In this document: one piece after another, positions 1 to 7,891 of the stretch
Position numbering within the stretch: position 1 is the stretch's first letter
Layout of the letters: every line of letters begins with the position of its first letter
From: a virus
Strand: one strand, 5' to 3'
Virus record (IMG/VR): IMGVR_UViG_3300021425_000132
Location: 1-28,440 of that record
DNA length: 28,440 bases
Notes under the pieces: generated by a model
What the model saw: only the letters and a program-made list of their open reading frames with translations
The model's database searches: none
Told to the model about the DNA's origin: nothing
Made by a program: the position numbers and the translations under genes

Positions 1-555
1 CGTGTCGACCAACGAGAACACGCGCGATTCAGGACGGGCAGCCTCCCAGAGATCAGCCACGTACTGAGCGCCGATCAACTGCTGGCCATAGCCAGACTCG
101 GCACTATCCATCGCCTTCGTGTAGGCTGCGACCTCGGCTTGCGATGCCGTGCCCTTGCGAACGCGAGGGAACAGGTTGTCGATTGCTTGCTGGTCGACAC
201 GCTTGACCTCGGCTTCGTCCAAATAGAACGCAGACGAGACCACCCCGAAGGCCTTGGAAAGCTCCTCGGAAGGGCCAGCGCCGATGCCCGCCTTCGCCTT
301 AGCCGACATGATGTCATACAGCATCTCGACGTCAGACGCCGTGTAGTTGTAGCGGCTGAACTTCGTGCCCCACAAAGCAGCGGGAGACGAGCCACCGAAC
401 TTCATTTTGCGTTCAGCGTCTTTGTCCGACTTGATGGCCGATGCCATATCGTTGAACAGCGCGCGCGCTTGCTCTTCGGTGATAGCACCCTTGGGAATGG
501 AGTCCAGCCGCGCGGCCACGTCACGCAGCAGGCCTTCTAGCGCCTGGTTATCCAT
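1..555 (-). CDS. Major capsid protein, N-terminal part (HK97 fold), cut by the window edge
   Basis: This encodes the first 185 residues of the phage major capsid protein, which assembles the icosahedral shell after processing by the protease encoded just upstream. The start is the ATG at 555, behind a GGAGG Shine-Dalgarno and overlapping the protease stop. Residues 1 to about 75 are charged and helical, like the delta/scaffold domain that HK97-type prohead proteases remove. The core then begins, and the frame is open to base 1, ending in VFSLVDT. The remaining part of the same protein lies at 27600-28440, in line with a circular map. Identity rests on position directly after portal and S78 protease and on the matching C-terminal half. 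The cleavage site cannot be read from sequence alone. Confidence 0.85.
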   Translation of the reverse strand, partial: MDNQALEGLLRDVAARLDSIPKGAITEEQARALFNDMASAIKSDKDAERKMKFGGSSPAALWGTKFSRYNYTASDVEMLYDIMSAKAKAGIGAGPSEELSKAFGVVSSAFYLDEAEVKRVDQQAIDNLFPRVRKGTASQAEVAAYTKAMDSAESGYGQQLIGAQYVADLWEAARPESRVFSLVDT

Positions 556-1228
556 TGTTTGCCTCCTTCGCAAATGCGGTCAATGCCGCTACCACGGCCT
601 TATCGGCCACGAACGTCTTGGGTTTTTCCTCCGGCTTCATATCGCCATGCATACCTTGTTGGCCCATCTCGTCAAAGTGGTCATCAATCAACTCGGCCAG
701 CATCGCGATAGCAGCCCGAATCTTTTCGGCGCTTGCCTTGCTCATCCTGCGCCCTGCTTTTTCGGTCGTGTCCATATCATCCTCCACGCCGCGCAGGCGC
801 ACGGCCTCCCGATTGGCCGGAATGGCCACCATAGAAACTTCAAGCAACTCCATACCCGTGTGCGTCATCGGCTCACCGGCCTTGCTGCCGGGCCGACGAG
901 ACAGGCTTCTGAAGCCCACGCTCACCGTATTGAGCATCCCAGCTTCCACAAGCTCGCGGGCCATATTGCCCTTGCCGGTCGGCGCGAACTCGACGTCCAC
1001 TTCTAGGCCCTCGGGGCCAACCTCGACGCGACGCGCGCGGCCTAGGATGTCATCAATGGAGCCATAGCGGTGGCTGTCGAGGATGACAGGATTGGAGCGG
1101 TAAGCGTCCAGCTTCCAACCCGCCTGGTCGATCACCTCGTTCTGGCGATCCACAGCAGCAGTCGAGGCCCGGAAGGTGAAGATACCCTCCTGCCCCTGCC
1201 CAATATAGTCAGCCTTGACGCGAATCAT
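548..1228 (-). CDS. HK97-family prohead protease (peptidase S78)
   Basis: A 226-residue serine protease that matures the prohead by cutting the scaffold or delta domain from capsid subunits and then degrading itself. Family signs are the opening TFRASTAAVDRQNEVIDQ block, the catalytic histidine in DSHRYG (His53), the catalytic serine in VSVGFRS (Ser103) and the later ELLEVSMVAIPAN strand with an acidic residue. The C-terminal 75 residues are helical and charged, as in many proteases that carry a short assembly tail. The gene overlaps the portal-fusion stop upstream (ATG at 1228 against stop at 1209) and the capsid start downstream, so the three are translationally coupled in the order portal, protease, capsid. 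Length is normal for the family. Confidence 0.93.
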   Translation of the reverse strand: MIRVKADYIGQGQEGIFTFRASTAAVDRQNEVIDQAGWKLDAYRSNPVILDSHRYGSIDDILGRARRVEVGPEGLEVDVEFAPTGKGNMARELVEAGMLNTVSVGFRSLSRRPGSKAGEPMTHTGMELLEVSMVAIPANREAVRLRGVEDDMDTTEKAGRRMSKASAEKIRAAIAMLAELIDDHFDEMGQQGMHGDMKPEEKPKTFVADKAVVAALTAFAKEANNG

Positions 1229-3692
1229 TGAGCCACCCCTGTATCTGTGCCGCTATGTCTGACTGTAACACCCCCGCCGTGGACGTGTCATCCTCAACCA
1301 CATAGGTCATCGCGCACCGACAGTTAATCGTCTCCGCTGCACTCGCCTTGCCCCTGCCACCTGTCGGGTTGCCCGGGCTCTGGAACTCCACCCCACCCAC
1401 GGTAAACGATTCAGTCAGGCCGATAGGCTGCCGCTGGTAGCGACGATGCGCTGCCGCGTGGGTCTCGCGCTCTCGCCCATCAAAGCTCGCCAGCCATTGT
1501 TTCTTCACTCCCAGGCCGGTGGCCTCGGCTTCTTTCGCGCCCATCAGGCTACCCTCGGTGAGCGCCCCGATAGTCTCGGTGCGTGCGATGGTTTCCGCGC
1601 TGCTGCGGATGCGGTCGCCCATTACAGACTCGACACGCTCCATCAACGCCTCGACGCCCTCGCCATCCTGCACACCCTCAAGAAGGCTGGTTTTAAGCTG
1701 GTCCCAAGTGGTGTCGTTGACCTGCTCGGCGAACTTCTGCGCCCGGGCCTGCATCGCTGCGGCCACCTCGGGAGACTCCAGGTTAAACAGCGCCGTGTCT
1801 GCACGAAGCTCGCCCAGGGTAGCCACCGCGCCCAACTCCGCCGCCGTCTGTATCTGGTCAAGCAAGGCATCCGCGAAAAGTGTCTGCCAAAAAACCTCAT
1901 CCCAGATGGCATCGATATCCTGCTCGCTTTCCATCGCTTTTGTGGCCTGTTTCACCAAGCGGTCAGCAAGCTCCTCGCCCTGCTGAAGCATCAGCCGGGA
2001 CACCTCGCGCTGGAAACCAGCCATCAGCCGGTCAGCACGCCGCCCAAACTCCTCGTAAGCCTGCTTGTGCTCGACAGAACCCAACTCGATAGGCTTCACC
2101 ATCTGCTTGATGGCGCGCTGCTCGCGCTCGGCTTCGATGCGCTCCATCGCAGGCACCATCTCCTCTGCCCATCGCCGACCGGCATCGCCACCCCACAGAA
2201 GCCACGCGACATAGCCGGGCGTCTCCTTGCCGGGCTTATCCCAGCCGGGCTTCTTGTCGCTTTCGTGCCGCGCAAACCAAGCACGCATCCGGCGTATCTT
2301 GTCCGGTGGCACGTCGCGACGCGCTGCGATGTTGCGAGCCTCGGCCACAGTCTTAGGCTGTAAGCCATCACCACCGCGCCCCTCTTCGTACAGACGTAGG
2401 CCCTTGCGGGCTGCATCCCTCACCGCCTGAGGGGCGATGAAGCGCAAGCCGGGATATTCGGCATACTTTGCGCCCTGCTGCTGGTCAACAACGTCTGTTG
2501 TGCCGGGAATGCTTGCGGGCTGGTTGCCCCACTCCCAGCCCTCGCCATCGTTCAAGAATTGCGGGGCAAGCTCGGACAGGATGCGATTGAGTGGCACCCC
2601 AATAGAGGCCCAGACCTTCGCCTGCTCGGCCGTCTCCTTCATATCGCTTTGCAGGGCCAGCACGCCGCTCAAGTCGAACGATACCCGCTCGGCCTCGCCC
2701 TTGAACATCGGCACCAGTTGCTCTGTGACCTCCTGGGCCAAGAAGTCAGCCAAAGGAATCATTGTGTCTGTCCAAAAGCCCTTGTGTGCCTGCTGAACGT
2801 TGTTGTAGGTGCTGCCCTCCTGGTCACCAATCAACTCAGGCGGCACACCGTAGACCATGCAAGCGTCGGTGCGTGTCCATTTCATCAGCTCGATAAACTG
2901 CGCATCGCGAGGTGAGATGCCCATCGGCGTGAAGGTCGCAGCCTGCCCAAGCACCGCGAGCCTGTGCGCCTTGTCAACGCCCTTGAAACGCTTTTCGAGC
3001 ATATCGCGCAGGGCCTCTACCTGGTCGCGCGCCCACGTCGAATCCTTGTCGGCTGGCGTCACCACCCCGGCCAACTGCACCCCGTTGCTGAACACATTGT
3101 GATTCGACCGCAGGGCAGCGTGGCCAGTGTCCAGCGCGAGCCTGGTCGCAGCGATGGGAGATAGGCCCTCGAACTCATCGATGGGATTGGGATTGCGAAA
3201 CCAGATGACCTCACTGGGCCGGAAGGCCAGCCGCTGATTGTTCCACTCGTATATCCAGCCGCCCAAGTAGTTGTCCACGTCGGGCACCAGACGCATCCGA
3301 TCAGGCCGTGCCCACCAGATTTCACGCGGGACACCTTCGCCATCTTCGCCGCGCTCAAGCACCCAGTACGCTTCACCCCACAGGTCGAGCGCCATCACGG
3401 TCATTTGCCAGAGGCGGTTGGTCGTCCACCAAGGATTAACGGTGCGCAGCAGGTCGTACAGCTGCCCCTCGGCCACGTCTTGCCCGTCACGATGCAGCAG
3501 CAAAGGCAGACCAGCGAGCGACCGCGCCCGCAGGTTCACACAGGCATACACCGCCGATGAGGTCGCGAGGTAATTCCCGTATACCTCTGGGCTCCACCTT
3601 TCGGGATCGGTGCCAAATGCGATGTCCGCAGGCTCAATGACCGCAGGGCCAAGCCTGAATATCTTGCTTACGAGTCGCTGTAAGTAATTCAT
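1209..3692 (-). CDS. Portal protein fused to a middle module and a Mu gpF-like minor head domain
   Basis: A long protein of 827 residues. Residues 1 to about 380 are an HK97-family portal, the dodecameric ring through which DNA enters and leaves; the NYLATSSAVYACVNLRA and VYGVPPELIGD blocks are typical. About residues 422-513 form a separate module with RRMRAWFARHESDKK and VAWLLWGGDAGRRWA, a block I know from other phage structural proteins but cannot assign a function. About residues 700-800 match the Mu gpF/SPP1 gp7 head-morphogenesis family: ARTETIGALTEG, then W..SFDGRERETHAAAH, then NCRC. I chose the ATG at 3692 (MNYLQRL). The open frame continues upstream to 3848, but through a terminator-like hairpin. 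The Shine-Dalgarno (AGGTGG) is rather distant. Portal and gpF are usually separate neighbouring genes, so the fusion is notable. Confidence 0.92.
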   Translation of the reverse strand: MNYLQRLVSKIFRLGPAVIEPADIAFGTDPERWSPEVYGNYLATSSAVYACVNLRARSLAGLPLLLHRDGQDVAEGQLYDLLRTVNPWWTTNRLWQMTVMALDLWGEAYWVLERGEDGEGVPREIWWARPDRMRLVPDVDNYLGGWIYEWNNQRLAFRPSEVIWFRNPNPIDEFEGLSPIAATRLALDTGHAALRSNHNVFSNGVQLAGVVTPADKDSTWARDQVEALRDMLEKRFKGVDKAHRLAVLGQAATFTPMGISPRDAQFIELMKWTRTDACMVYGVPPELIGDQEGSTYNNVQQAHKGFWTDTMIPLADFLAQEVTEQLVPMFKGEAERVSFDLSGVLALQSDMKETAEQAKVWASIGVPLNRILSELAPQFLNDGEGWEWGNQPASIPGTTDVVDQQQGAKYAEYPGLRFIAPQAVRDAARKGLRLYEEGRGGDGLQPKTVAEARNIAARRDVPPDKIRRMRAWFARHESDKKPGWDKPGKETPGYVAWLLWGGDAGRRWAEEMVPAMERIEAEREQRAIKQMVKPIELGSVEHKQAYEEFGRRADRLMAGFQREVSRLMLQQGEELADRLVKQATKAMESEQDIDAIWDEVFWQTLFADALLDQIQTAAELGAVATLGELRADTALFNLESPEVAAAMQARAQKFAEQVNDTTWDQLKTSLLEGVQDGEGVEALMERVESVMGDRIRSSAETIARTETIGALTEGSLMGAKEAEATGLGVKKQWLASFDGRERETHAAAHRRYQRQPIGLTESFTVGGVEFQSPGNPTGGRGKASAAETINCRCAMTYVVEDDTSTAGVLQSDIAAQIQGWLNDSRQG

Positions 3693-3857
3693 ACGGCCAG
3701 CATACCACCTGCCCAAACGCAACAAAACCCCAGGGGTGAGCCTGGGGTCTGCTGGTGCCGAGGTGTGAAGCATCGGCGTGCTGTATCGGCAGCACCCCAC
3801 CGGAATCAAGCGGAGCCCGGAAGGGACAACCAAAGTACCACAGCCCACAAAAAGCCG
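3693..3857 (-). other. Non-coding gap with two hairpins between methyltransferase and portal genes
   Basis: These 165 bases between two minus-strand genes are the longest gap between same-strand genes in the window. They hold a hairpin at 3778-3795 (GTGCTG, six-base loop, CAGCAC) and a second, stronger one at 3727-3748 with a T-rich tail. No convincing short gene was seen, and no good promoter lies between the second hairpin and the portal start, only a weak TATGCT near 3700. The gap separates the packaging and modification genes from the head genes and may regulate head gene expression or contain a packaging site. Those roles are inference. Confidence 0.5.
3721..3748 (-). terminator. Intrinsic terminator-like hairpin upstream of the portal gene
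   Basis: On the minus strand ACCCCAGG pairs perfectly with CCTGGGGT around a six-base loop and is followed by TTTTGTT. This is the form of a factor-independent terminator. It lies after the methyltransferase stop (3858) and only about 35 bases before the portal ATG, so it may act as an attenuator that lowers read-through into the head genes. Confidence 0.6.
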
Positions 3858-4979
3858 TCAAGCGTCCGGGAATAGGCCCAACTGCTCCTCGCTTGGTCTT
3901 GCCGCCTCGATGCGATCACGGGCAATACTCAGGTACTCGGGATCTATCTCAATGCCCGTGAAGCCGAAGCCCTCAAGCACCGCGCCCCTGCCGGTCGATC
4001 CTGAGCCCATAAACGGGTCAAGCACCACACCACCCGGAGGCGTCACCAATCGGCAGAGATACCGCATCAGGTCGGTGGGCTTCACCGTGGGATGGTGATT
4101 CACCCGTGGCTTGTTCGTGCGGTTTCGTGGATTGTCACCACCTGGGCCATCATCGGCCACCCGGTCAGCGATGCGCACAGCCTCGCGATCACCCAACCCA
4201 TCCTCCCGATCAGTCTTGCTTGCCTTCGCCTGGTAAAAGAAGCGGGCAGCGGAGCCGCCTTGATCGTCGTGGCCGAATGTCACATGGGCCTTTTCATGTC
4301 CTTTTGCTTGGCTCTTGAAGTCGCCATTATTCCTTGCTGTCGCCTTGCTTGGCCCCGTCACCGGGAACAACCCCACCACCTCATCGCTGCCATCGTGGAT
4401 CAGGTTAGCAGGCCAGCGGCCCAAAGGATGCTGCTGCGTCTGATAGCCGTCTGGAATCGTGCCGTTATAGCCGATACTTTTTGCCTGTTTTGCGCCCCAT
4501 GTCCCTGTCATGAGACCATTCACCCTGCACCCATCCACATTGATCGCCCCCGTGCCCCACTCCAACACGTTACCCGCCACCGTGCCTGCGAATGGCTTAC
4601 GAGCGACCACGATAGGCTCCCACGCTGGTTTAAGCGCCGTACCCCATCCCTGCCAGTCACCCTTTAGGTTTAGCGACTTCGGGAACCCCGACCCAAAGGC
4701 CCAACCAATCTGATCGCGAACCTCAAACCCCGCATCCTCAATCGCCACCACGCCCCGGTGATAGGTGCGCGTGCCGAAGAAGGCCAACAGGTGCGCCCCA
4801 GGCTTAAGCACCCGCAACACCTCGCGCCAAACCTCCACGCTGGGCACGCTGTGGTCCCACGCCTTGCCCATAAACGATAGGCCATACGGTGGGTCGGTCA
4901 CACAGGCGTCCACGCTGCAATCAGGCAGGCCCTGAAGCACCTCCAAGCAGTCACCCAAAAGCAGATTGACTTCACGCAA
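3858..4979 (-). CDS. Beta-class DNA methyltransferase (N6-adenine or N4-cytosine)
   Basis: A 373-residue SAM-dependent methyltransferase of the N4/N6 type. The catalytic motif IV, TDPPYG, is near the N-terminus (residues 28-33), and the SAM-binding motif I, DPFMGSGSTG, is near the C-terminus (about 321-330), the beta-class order. The middle (about 100-290), rich in Gly, Asn and His, should be the target-recognition region. Just before motif I lies HPTVKPTDLMRYL, typical of this family. The in-frame start is TTG at 4979, behind GGGAGA and overlapping the terminase stop (4972); the open frame continues upstream only as antigenic-like shadow of terminase. No restriction enzyme is nearby, so it probably protects phage DNA from host restriction or marks it for packaging or replication. 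The target sequence is unknown. Confidence 0.9.
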   Translation of the reverse strand: MREVNLLLGDCLEVLQGLPDCSVDACVTDPPYGLSFMGKAWDHSVPSVEVWREVLRVLKPGAHLLAFFGTRTYHRGVVAIEDAGFEVRDQIGWAFGSGFPKSLNLKGDWQGWGTALKPAWEPIVVARKPFAGTVAGNVLEWGTGAINVDGCRVNGLMTGTWGAKQAKSIGYNGTIPDGYQTQQHPLGRWPANLIHDGSDEVVGLFPVTGPSKATARNNGDFKSQAKGHEKAHVTFGHDDQGGSAARFFYQAKASKTDREDGLGDREAVRIADRVADDGPGGDNPRNRTNKPRVNHHPTVKPTDLMRYLCRLVTPPGGVVLDPFMGSGSTGRGAVLEGFGFTGIEIDPEYLSIARDRIEAARPSEEQLGLFPDA

Positions 4980-6174
4980 ACGCCAATTCTCCCTTGCCCA
5001 AGAAAAGCTCAGTGAGCGCCCACACCAGTGCGTCCAGCCGGTCAGGCGATGGCCCACCTGGAGACCAACCCGTAAGCTGATCCTCAAGCAGAGGGAAGGC
5101 CCCAACGTGCGAGACGCGGCCCTGCTCATATAGCGCAGCCACTGGCTCCGCCCTCGCGACTTTACCCCGCGAGGCGTGGACGATGCGAATGGGGGCATCT
5201 GCCCAGGCTGTCCTGAGGACGTGCGCCACCATATCGCCGCCCTGGTTGCCCTCAGCAACGATCCTATCCGCTTTGAACTCGTCGAACGCACGCATAGCCA
5301 CCCGTGCCCATTCATCGGGTTTGTAGCGCCCAGAGCGGTCAGCGAGGACGTACCCGCGTCCATCCTCACCGATGGCAGCCACCACGATACCTGTCTCGTC
5401 GCTGTCATCCCTCGCGGTTACTGCCGGGTCGATGGCCACCACCACCCGCCGCAACTCTGGTGCCTCGCGTACCCGCGTCGCGTCGATGGCGTCGCGCTGC
5501 CAGAGGGCGTCGGGATTGTCATTGAGGTCCTCGCCCTCAAGCTCTTGACGACCCAGGCGCGTACCCTCGTAGCGAGCCATCAAGCCAGTCAAGAACGATG
5601 GGGCAAGGTTGGCGGCATTGTCGAGTGTGCGACCACGGGTCACGATGAGGCCCGGGCTCGCCTGGATCGTCCGCATCAACGGTACATTCTTCGGCGTCGT
5701 CGTCACCACCACCTGAGGATGGTCACCGAGGCGTAAGCCCATCATCGCCATATCCCAGGTGTCAGGCCGTGCCCACGCTGCCGCCTCGTCGCACCAAGCG
5801 TGCGTGTGTTGCGGCCCCCGAAGGCGGTCGGGTTCCTCTGCGGAATAGGCCACCGCCATCGCACCATTAGCCCAGGTGAGCCGCCGCTTGGAGGGCTCGT
5901 ACACTGGTTTATTCCAGGGCTCACACACCGACAAGATGCCAGACTCGCCTTCGATCATCACATCTCGCACATCGGCAGCCGTAGGCCCCACCAGGGCGAT
6001 GCGCGCCCCAGGTTTAGCCACCGAGCGCACCCACTCTGCACCGACGCGCGTCTTGCCCCACCCACGGCCCGCCTTCACCAGCCAGATTGACCAGTCACCC
6101 CGAGGAGCCAACTGCTCAGGCCGCGCGACCAGAGGCCACGACCATGCAGCCGCTGCCCGCTCTAGGTCATTCAT
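4972..6174 (-). CDS. terL: Terminase large subunit (ATPase-nuclease packaging motor)
   Basis: A 400-residue motor that pumps phage DNA through the portal and cuts the concatemer. Seen in sequence: Walker A AGRGWGKT (residues 35-42), Walker B HAWCDE with the catalytic acid (about 126-130), the coupling motif VTTTPK near 160, and a C-terminal RNase H-like nuclease with VVAIDPAVT, AEGNQGGD and DALVWAL acidic clusters. It follows the small subunit with an 8-base overlap and in turn overlaps the methyltransferase. Its length is compact but complete. Family features fit the Terminase_6/phage terminase-like group. Whether packaging is headful or cohesive-end cannot be decided from the sequence alone; the circular map of the window suits headful packaging but does not prove it. 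Confidence 0.95.
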   Translation of the reverse strand: MNDLERAAAAWSWPLVARPEQLAPRGDWSIWLVKAGRGWGKTRVGAEWVRSVAKPGARIALVGPTAADVRDVMIEGESGILSVCEPWNKPVYEPSKRRLTWANGAMAVAYSAEEPDRLRGPQHTHAWCDEAAAWARPDTWDMAMMGLRLGDHPQVVVTTTPKNVPLMRTIQASPGLIVTRGRTLDNAANLAPSFLTGLMARYEGTRLGRQELEGEDLNDNPDALWQRDAIDATRVREAPELRRVVVAIDPAVTARDDSDETGIVVAAIGEDGRGYVLADRSGRYKPDEWARVAMRAFDEFKADRIVAEGNQGGDMVAHVLRTAWADAPIRIVHASRGKVARAEPVAALYEQGRVSHVGAFPLLEDQLTGWSPGGPSPDRLDALVWALTELFLGKGELAFA

Positions 6175-6592
6175 CGCCCAACTTCTCAGCGAGGCCCTGA
6201 CGGTTGTACCGCTCCAGGCTCATCGCAAGGTAGCCCGTCACATCACCCGATACCTCAACCTTGCTCCGGTCGGTCATCAGGCCCAGGTGCTTGCCCAATA
6301 GTTCCCACGCCTTCACGCGCGCTGTCTTGCAGGTCGGCCCGTCATCTGCGGTGGCCTCAGCGAGCAGGCCATTAAGTACCCGCTCTGCCGTTACCTCTGC
6401 CTTCGCAGCCAGCTTCTCGCGCCCCTTGGTCACAGCGGCCTGCACGCTAGCATTGGCTAACAATCGTGCGGCCTGCTCGTTGGCGGTTTTTTTGCTGTAA
6501 CCAGCCCTGATTGCCGCCTGCGTTCCGTTCAGGTCTTTCAGGTATTCCTGCACGAAGGTTGCTTGCTTCGGAGTCAGTCCCTTCTCACTCAT
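6167..6592 (-). CDS. terS: Terminase small subunit
   Basis: A 141-residue DNA-recognition subunit of the terminase. It opens with SEKGLTPKQATFVQEYL followed by NGTQAAIRAGYSKKTANEQA, the helix-turn-helix hallmark of the Terminase_2 (XtmA-like) family, then a helical oligomerisation region (about 60-110). It forms the ring that selects viral DNA and feeds it to the large subunit, whose gene starts inside the last codons of this one. Upstream it overlaps the stop of the zinc-finger gene at 6585. Start is the ATG at 6592. Length is usual for the family, and no motif is missing. Confidence 0.93.
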   Translation of the reverse strand: MSEKGLTPKQATFVQEYLKDLNGTQAAIRAGYSKKTANEQAARLLANASVQAAVTKGREKLAAKAEVTAERVLNGLLAEATADDGPTCKTARVKAWELLGKHLGLMTDRSKVEVSGDVTGYLAMSLERYNRQGLAEKLGDE

Positions 6593-6863
6593 CGTCCAGC
6601 CCTCGCACCTCTCGCCACGGCCTCGCCCCTGGTCGATGCGGTCGGCAGACCAACCACCGACCTACCGAACAATACCCGCCCAGCTCTGCCTCGGGATGCG
6701 GCACCCACGCGACGCACCGCAGACAGACCAACTCCGATTCTATCACCACGATGCGCCCGTGCATCTTTTTTCGATACGCCGCAGCGTGCCTGCATCGCGA
6801 CGAGCAGTATTTCCGCCCGCCGCTGGTGTCCATCAGGTCTGCACCGCACCACGCACACTGCAC
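6585..6863 (-). CDS. Small zinc-finger protein
   Basis: A 92-residue protein that starts QCAWCGADL and continues GRKYCSSRCRHAAAYRKK: a treble-clef-like C-x2-C...C-x3-C arrangement seen in many short phage and bacterial proteins. A second set of cysteines follows (VCLRCVAW and later single Cys). I chose the GTG at 6863. A competing frame starting with ATG at 6867 lacks the zinc-binding pattern and is rejected. The stop overlaps the small terminase start, so the gene sits at the junction of early and packaging genes. A DNA-binding or regulatory role for packaging is possible but is only inferred from position. Confidence 0.72.
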   Translation of the reverse strand: MQCAWCGADLMDTSGGRKYCSSRCRHAAAYRKKMHGRIVVIESELVCLRCVAWVPHPEAELGGYCSVGRWLVCRPHRPGARPWREVRGLDDE

Positions 6864-6872
6864 ACATACAGT

Positions 6873-7058
6873 CTACCCCCGTTCCGCCAACGCGCGCATC
6901 CTATGCCCGTAGGCCTCCAGGGCCATCGAGATGACCTGCGACCGACTGAGCCCGCTCCTGTCGCTCGCCTGACGCACCAGCGCGGCCACCTCGCGGGACA
7001 CGCTCGCGGTCACAATCTCACGCGGTGCTTCACCAATCTGAGGTCTGCCCTTACGCAT
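6873..7058 (-). CDS. Ribbon-helix-helix (CopG/Arc-type) DNA-binding protein
   Basis: A 61-residue basic protein. The stretch EIVTASVSREVAALVRQASD followed by RSGLSRSQVISMALEAYG has the form of a short beta strand plus two helices typical of CopG/Arc repressors, which bind operators as dimers. The ATG at 7058 lies inside the end of rusA (stop at 7051) behind GAGGGTG, so it is translated together with the resolvase. No partner toxin gene is visible next to it, which argues against a toxin-antitoxin pair. A regulator of phage gene timing is likely; the target site is unknown. Confidence 0.75.
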   Translation of the reverse strand: MRKGRPQIGEAPREIVTASVSREVAALVRQASDRSGLSRSQVISMALEAYGHRMRALAERG

Positions 7059-7419
7059 CGCACACCCTCACAATCAATCGCCCGTGCGGCTTCTCACCCT
7101 GAGCCAGTTCGACCTCGGGAGCCCACCTAATCCGCAGGTCCACCACCTGGGAATCATCCGCCCACACCCACGGGGTCATCGAGTCGAGCGCGGCCTTCAG
7201 GAGGTTGTCCAGGTCACGCCGTCTCTTATCTGGCCTCACCGCGAGGATGTCGACGCACACCGGGCCGGTGAACTTCTGAGCGCCCACGAAGATACAGTTT
7301 GCTGCCACCTCCTGCTTGTACTGCCGCCCCTCTGCCGACAGGATGGCCCGGCCGTTGACCTGCCGCCAGTACCGATTGACCGACGGCGGCCAGGGCAGCG
7401 TGAGGATCACTTCCGGCAT
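7051..7419 (-). CDS. rusA: RusA-family Holliday junction resolvase
   Basis: A 122-residue endonuclease that cuts four-way DNA junctions formed in recombination and replication, needed to give linear substrate for packaging. The LPWPPSVNRYWR opening and the RRRDLDNLLKAALD block contain the family's essential aspartates and lysine (Asp69, Asp71, Lys75), and a third acidic cluster WADDSQV lies at about 87-92. Start at ATG 7419 has AGGAGG upstream; the longer frame to 7467 overlaps the neighbouring gene and lacks support. It sits among early genes and pairs logically with the ERF/exonuclease recombination system on the other strand. Confidence 0.93.
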   Translation of the reverse strand: MPEVILTLPWPPSVNRYWRQVNGRAILSAEGRQYKQEVAANCIFVGAQKFTGPVCVDILAVRPDKRRRDLDNLLKAALDSMTPWVWADDSQVVDLRIRWAPEVELAQGEKPHGRLIVRVCDA

Positions 7420-7565
7420 CTGAGCCTCCTCCTGATTCGAGCGCACAGGCTCAGTCGCTTGCGCCACATCCGACGCTGCGACAGGCTGGGCTTGTCAGCG
7501 AGTTCCTTCAGCTCGCGCATAATCATCTGCTGCTTGAGCCACGTGATCACCTGATCGACTTCCAT
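7407..7565 (-). CDS. Small basic protein of unknown function
   Basis: A 52-residue protein starting MEVDQVITWLKQQMIM, with an N-terminal amphipathic helix and a very basic C-terminus (QRRMWRKRLSLCARIRRRL). The ATG at 7565 has a strong GAGGAGGTG Shine-Dalgarno, and its stop overlaps the rusA start, so it is likely a real, coupled gene despite its size. I do not recognise the family. Nucleic-acid binding is suggested only by charge. Confidence 0.6.
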   Translation of the reverse strand: MEVDQVITWLKQQMIMRELKELADKPSLSQRRMWRKRLSLCARIRRRLRCRK

Positions 7566-7576
7566 CGCACACCTCC

Positions 7577-7807
7577 TCAGAACGGGATGGGCTCGAAGCC
7601 CAGCGCCCGGCACACCGCATCTTCCCGCTCGCGCAACTCACGCGCCACACGTGCGGCTGTTTCTGCCTCCTCGCGCTGCCAGTCACCGGCCTCGCAGTCG
7701 CAGTACGACTCAACCACGCTCTCGGTAGCAAAGCCACCCGTGCCGTACCAATCCCAGCCACGCTCGACGTGGAACACCAGCCCCAACCCTTCACACTCAG
7801 TGCACAT
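7577..7807 (-). CDS. Small DnaJ-type cysteine motif protein
   Basis: A 76-residue protein opening MCTECEGLGLVF, a CxxCxGxG motif like one half of a DnaJ zinc repeat, followed by YCDCEAGDW and then a charged helix (QREEAETAARVARELRERED). Proteins with such a paired motif are frequent among small phage proteins, but no specific role is known to me. It is the first gene after the TATAAT-containing leader at 7805-7880. Its start lies behind GGGAGAAATCAAG, the ribosome binding leader shared with the genes at 9322 and 9625. Confidence 0.68.
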   Translation of the reverse strand: MCTECEGLGLVFHVERGWDWYGTGGFATESVVESYCDCEAGDWQREEAETAARVARELREREDAVCRALGFEPIPF

Positions 7808-7880
7808 CTTGATTTCTCCCGTATCGTAGGCGGTGCGTCCGCCCTGACTTATATCCTATCGTGTTAATTATAACTTGTAA
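7805..7880 (-). promoter_or_regulatory. Repeated promoter-leader cassette, copy B
   Basis: On the minus strand this gap contains TTTACAAGTTATAATTAA with a perfect -10 TATAAT at 7872-7867, then an untranslated leader with an inverted repeat GGCGG-TGCGT-CCGCC (7829-7843) and the ribosome site GGGAGAAATCAAG just before the ATG at 7807. No good -35 box is visible. Nearly the same cassette occurs at 9623-9698. It probably drives transcription of the 7807-to-rusA gene group. Confidence 0.6.
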
Positions 7881-7891
7881 ACCATCCCTAA

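Noticed and set aside
1446-2363. Plus-strand open frame of 305 residues
   Set aside because: Fully antisense to the well-supported portal fusion; composition is a mirror of GC-rich coding DNA and shows no domain.
4092-4667. Plus-strand open frame of 191 residues
   Set aside because: Antisense to the methyltransferase motifs; no ribosome site or recognisable domain.
6589-6867. Alternative frame of 92 residues starting with ATG at 6867
   Set aside because: The overlapping frame from GTG 6863 has an ordered CxxC...CxxxC zinc pattern; this one does not.
6873-7058. Toxin-antitoxin pair with the ribbon-helix-helix protein as antitoxin
   Set aside because: Neighbours are RusA and a zinc-finger protein; neither resembles a RelE, MazF or HicA-type toxin.
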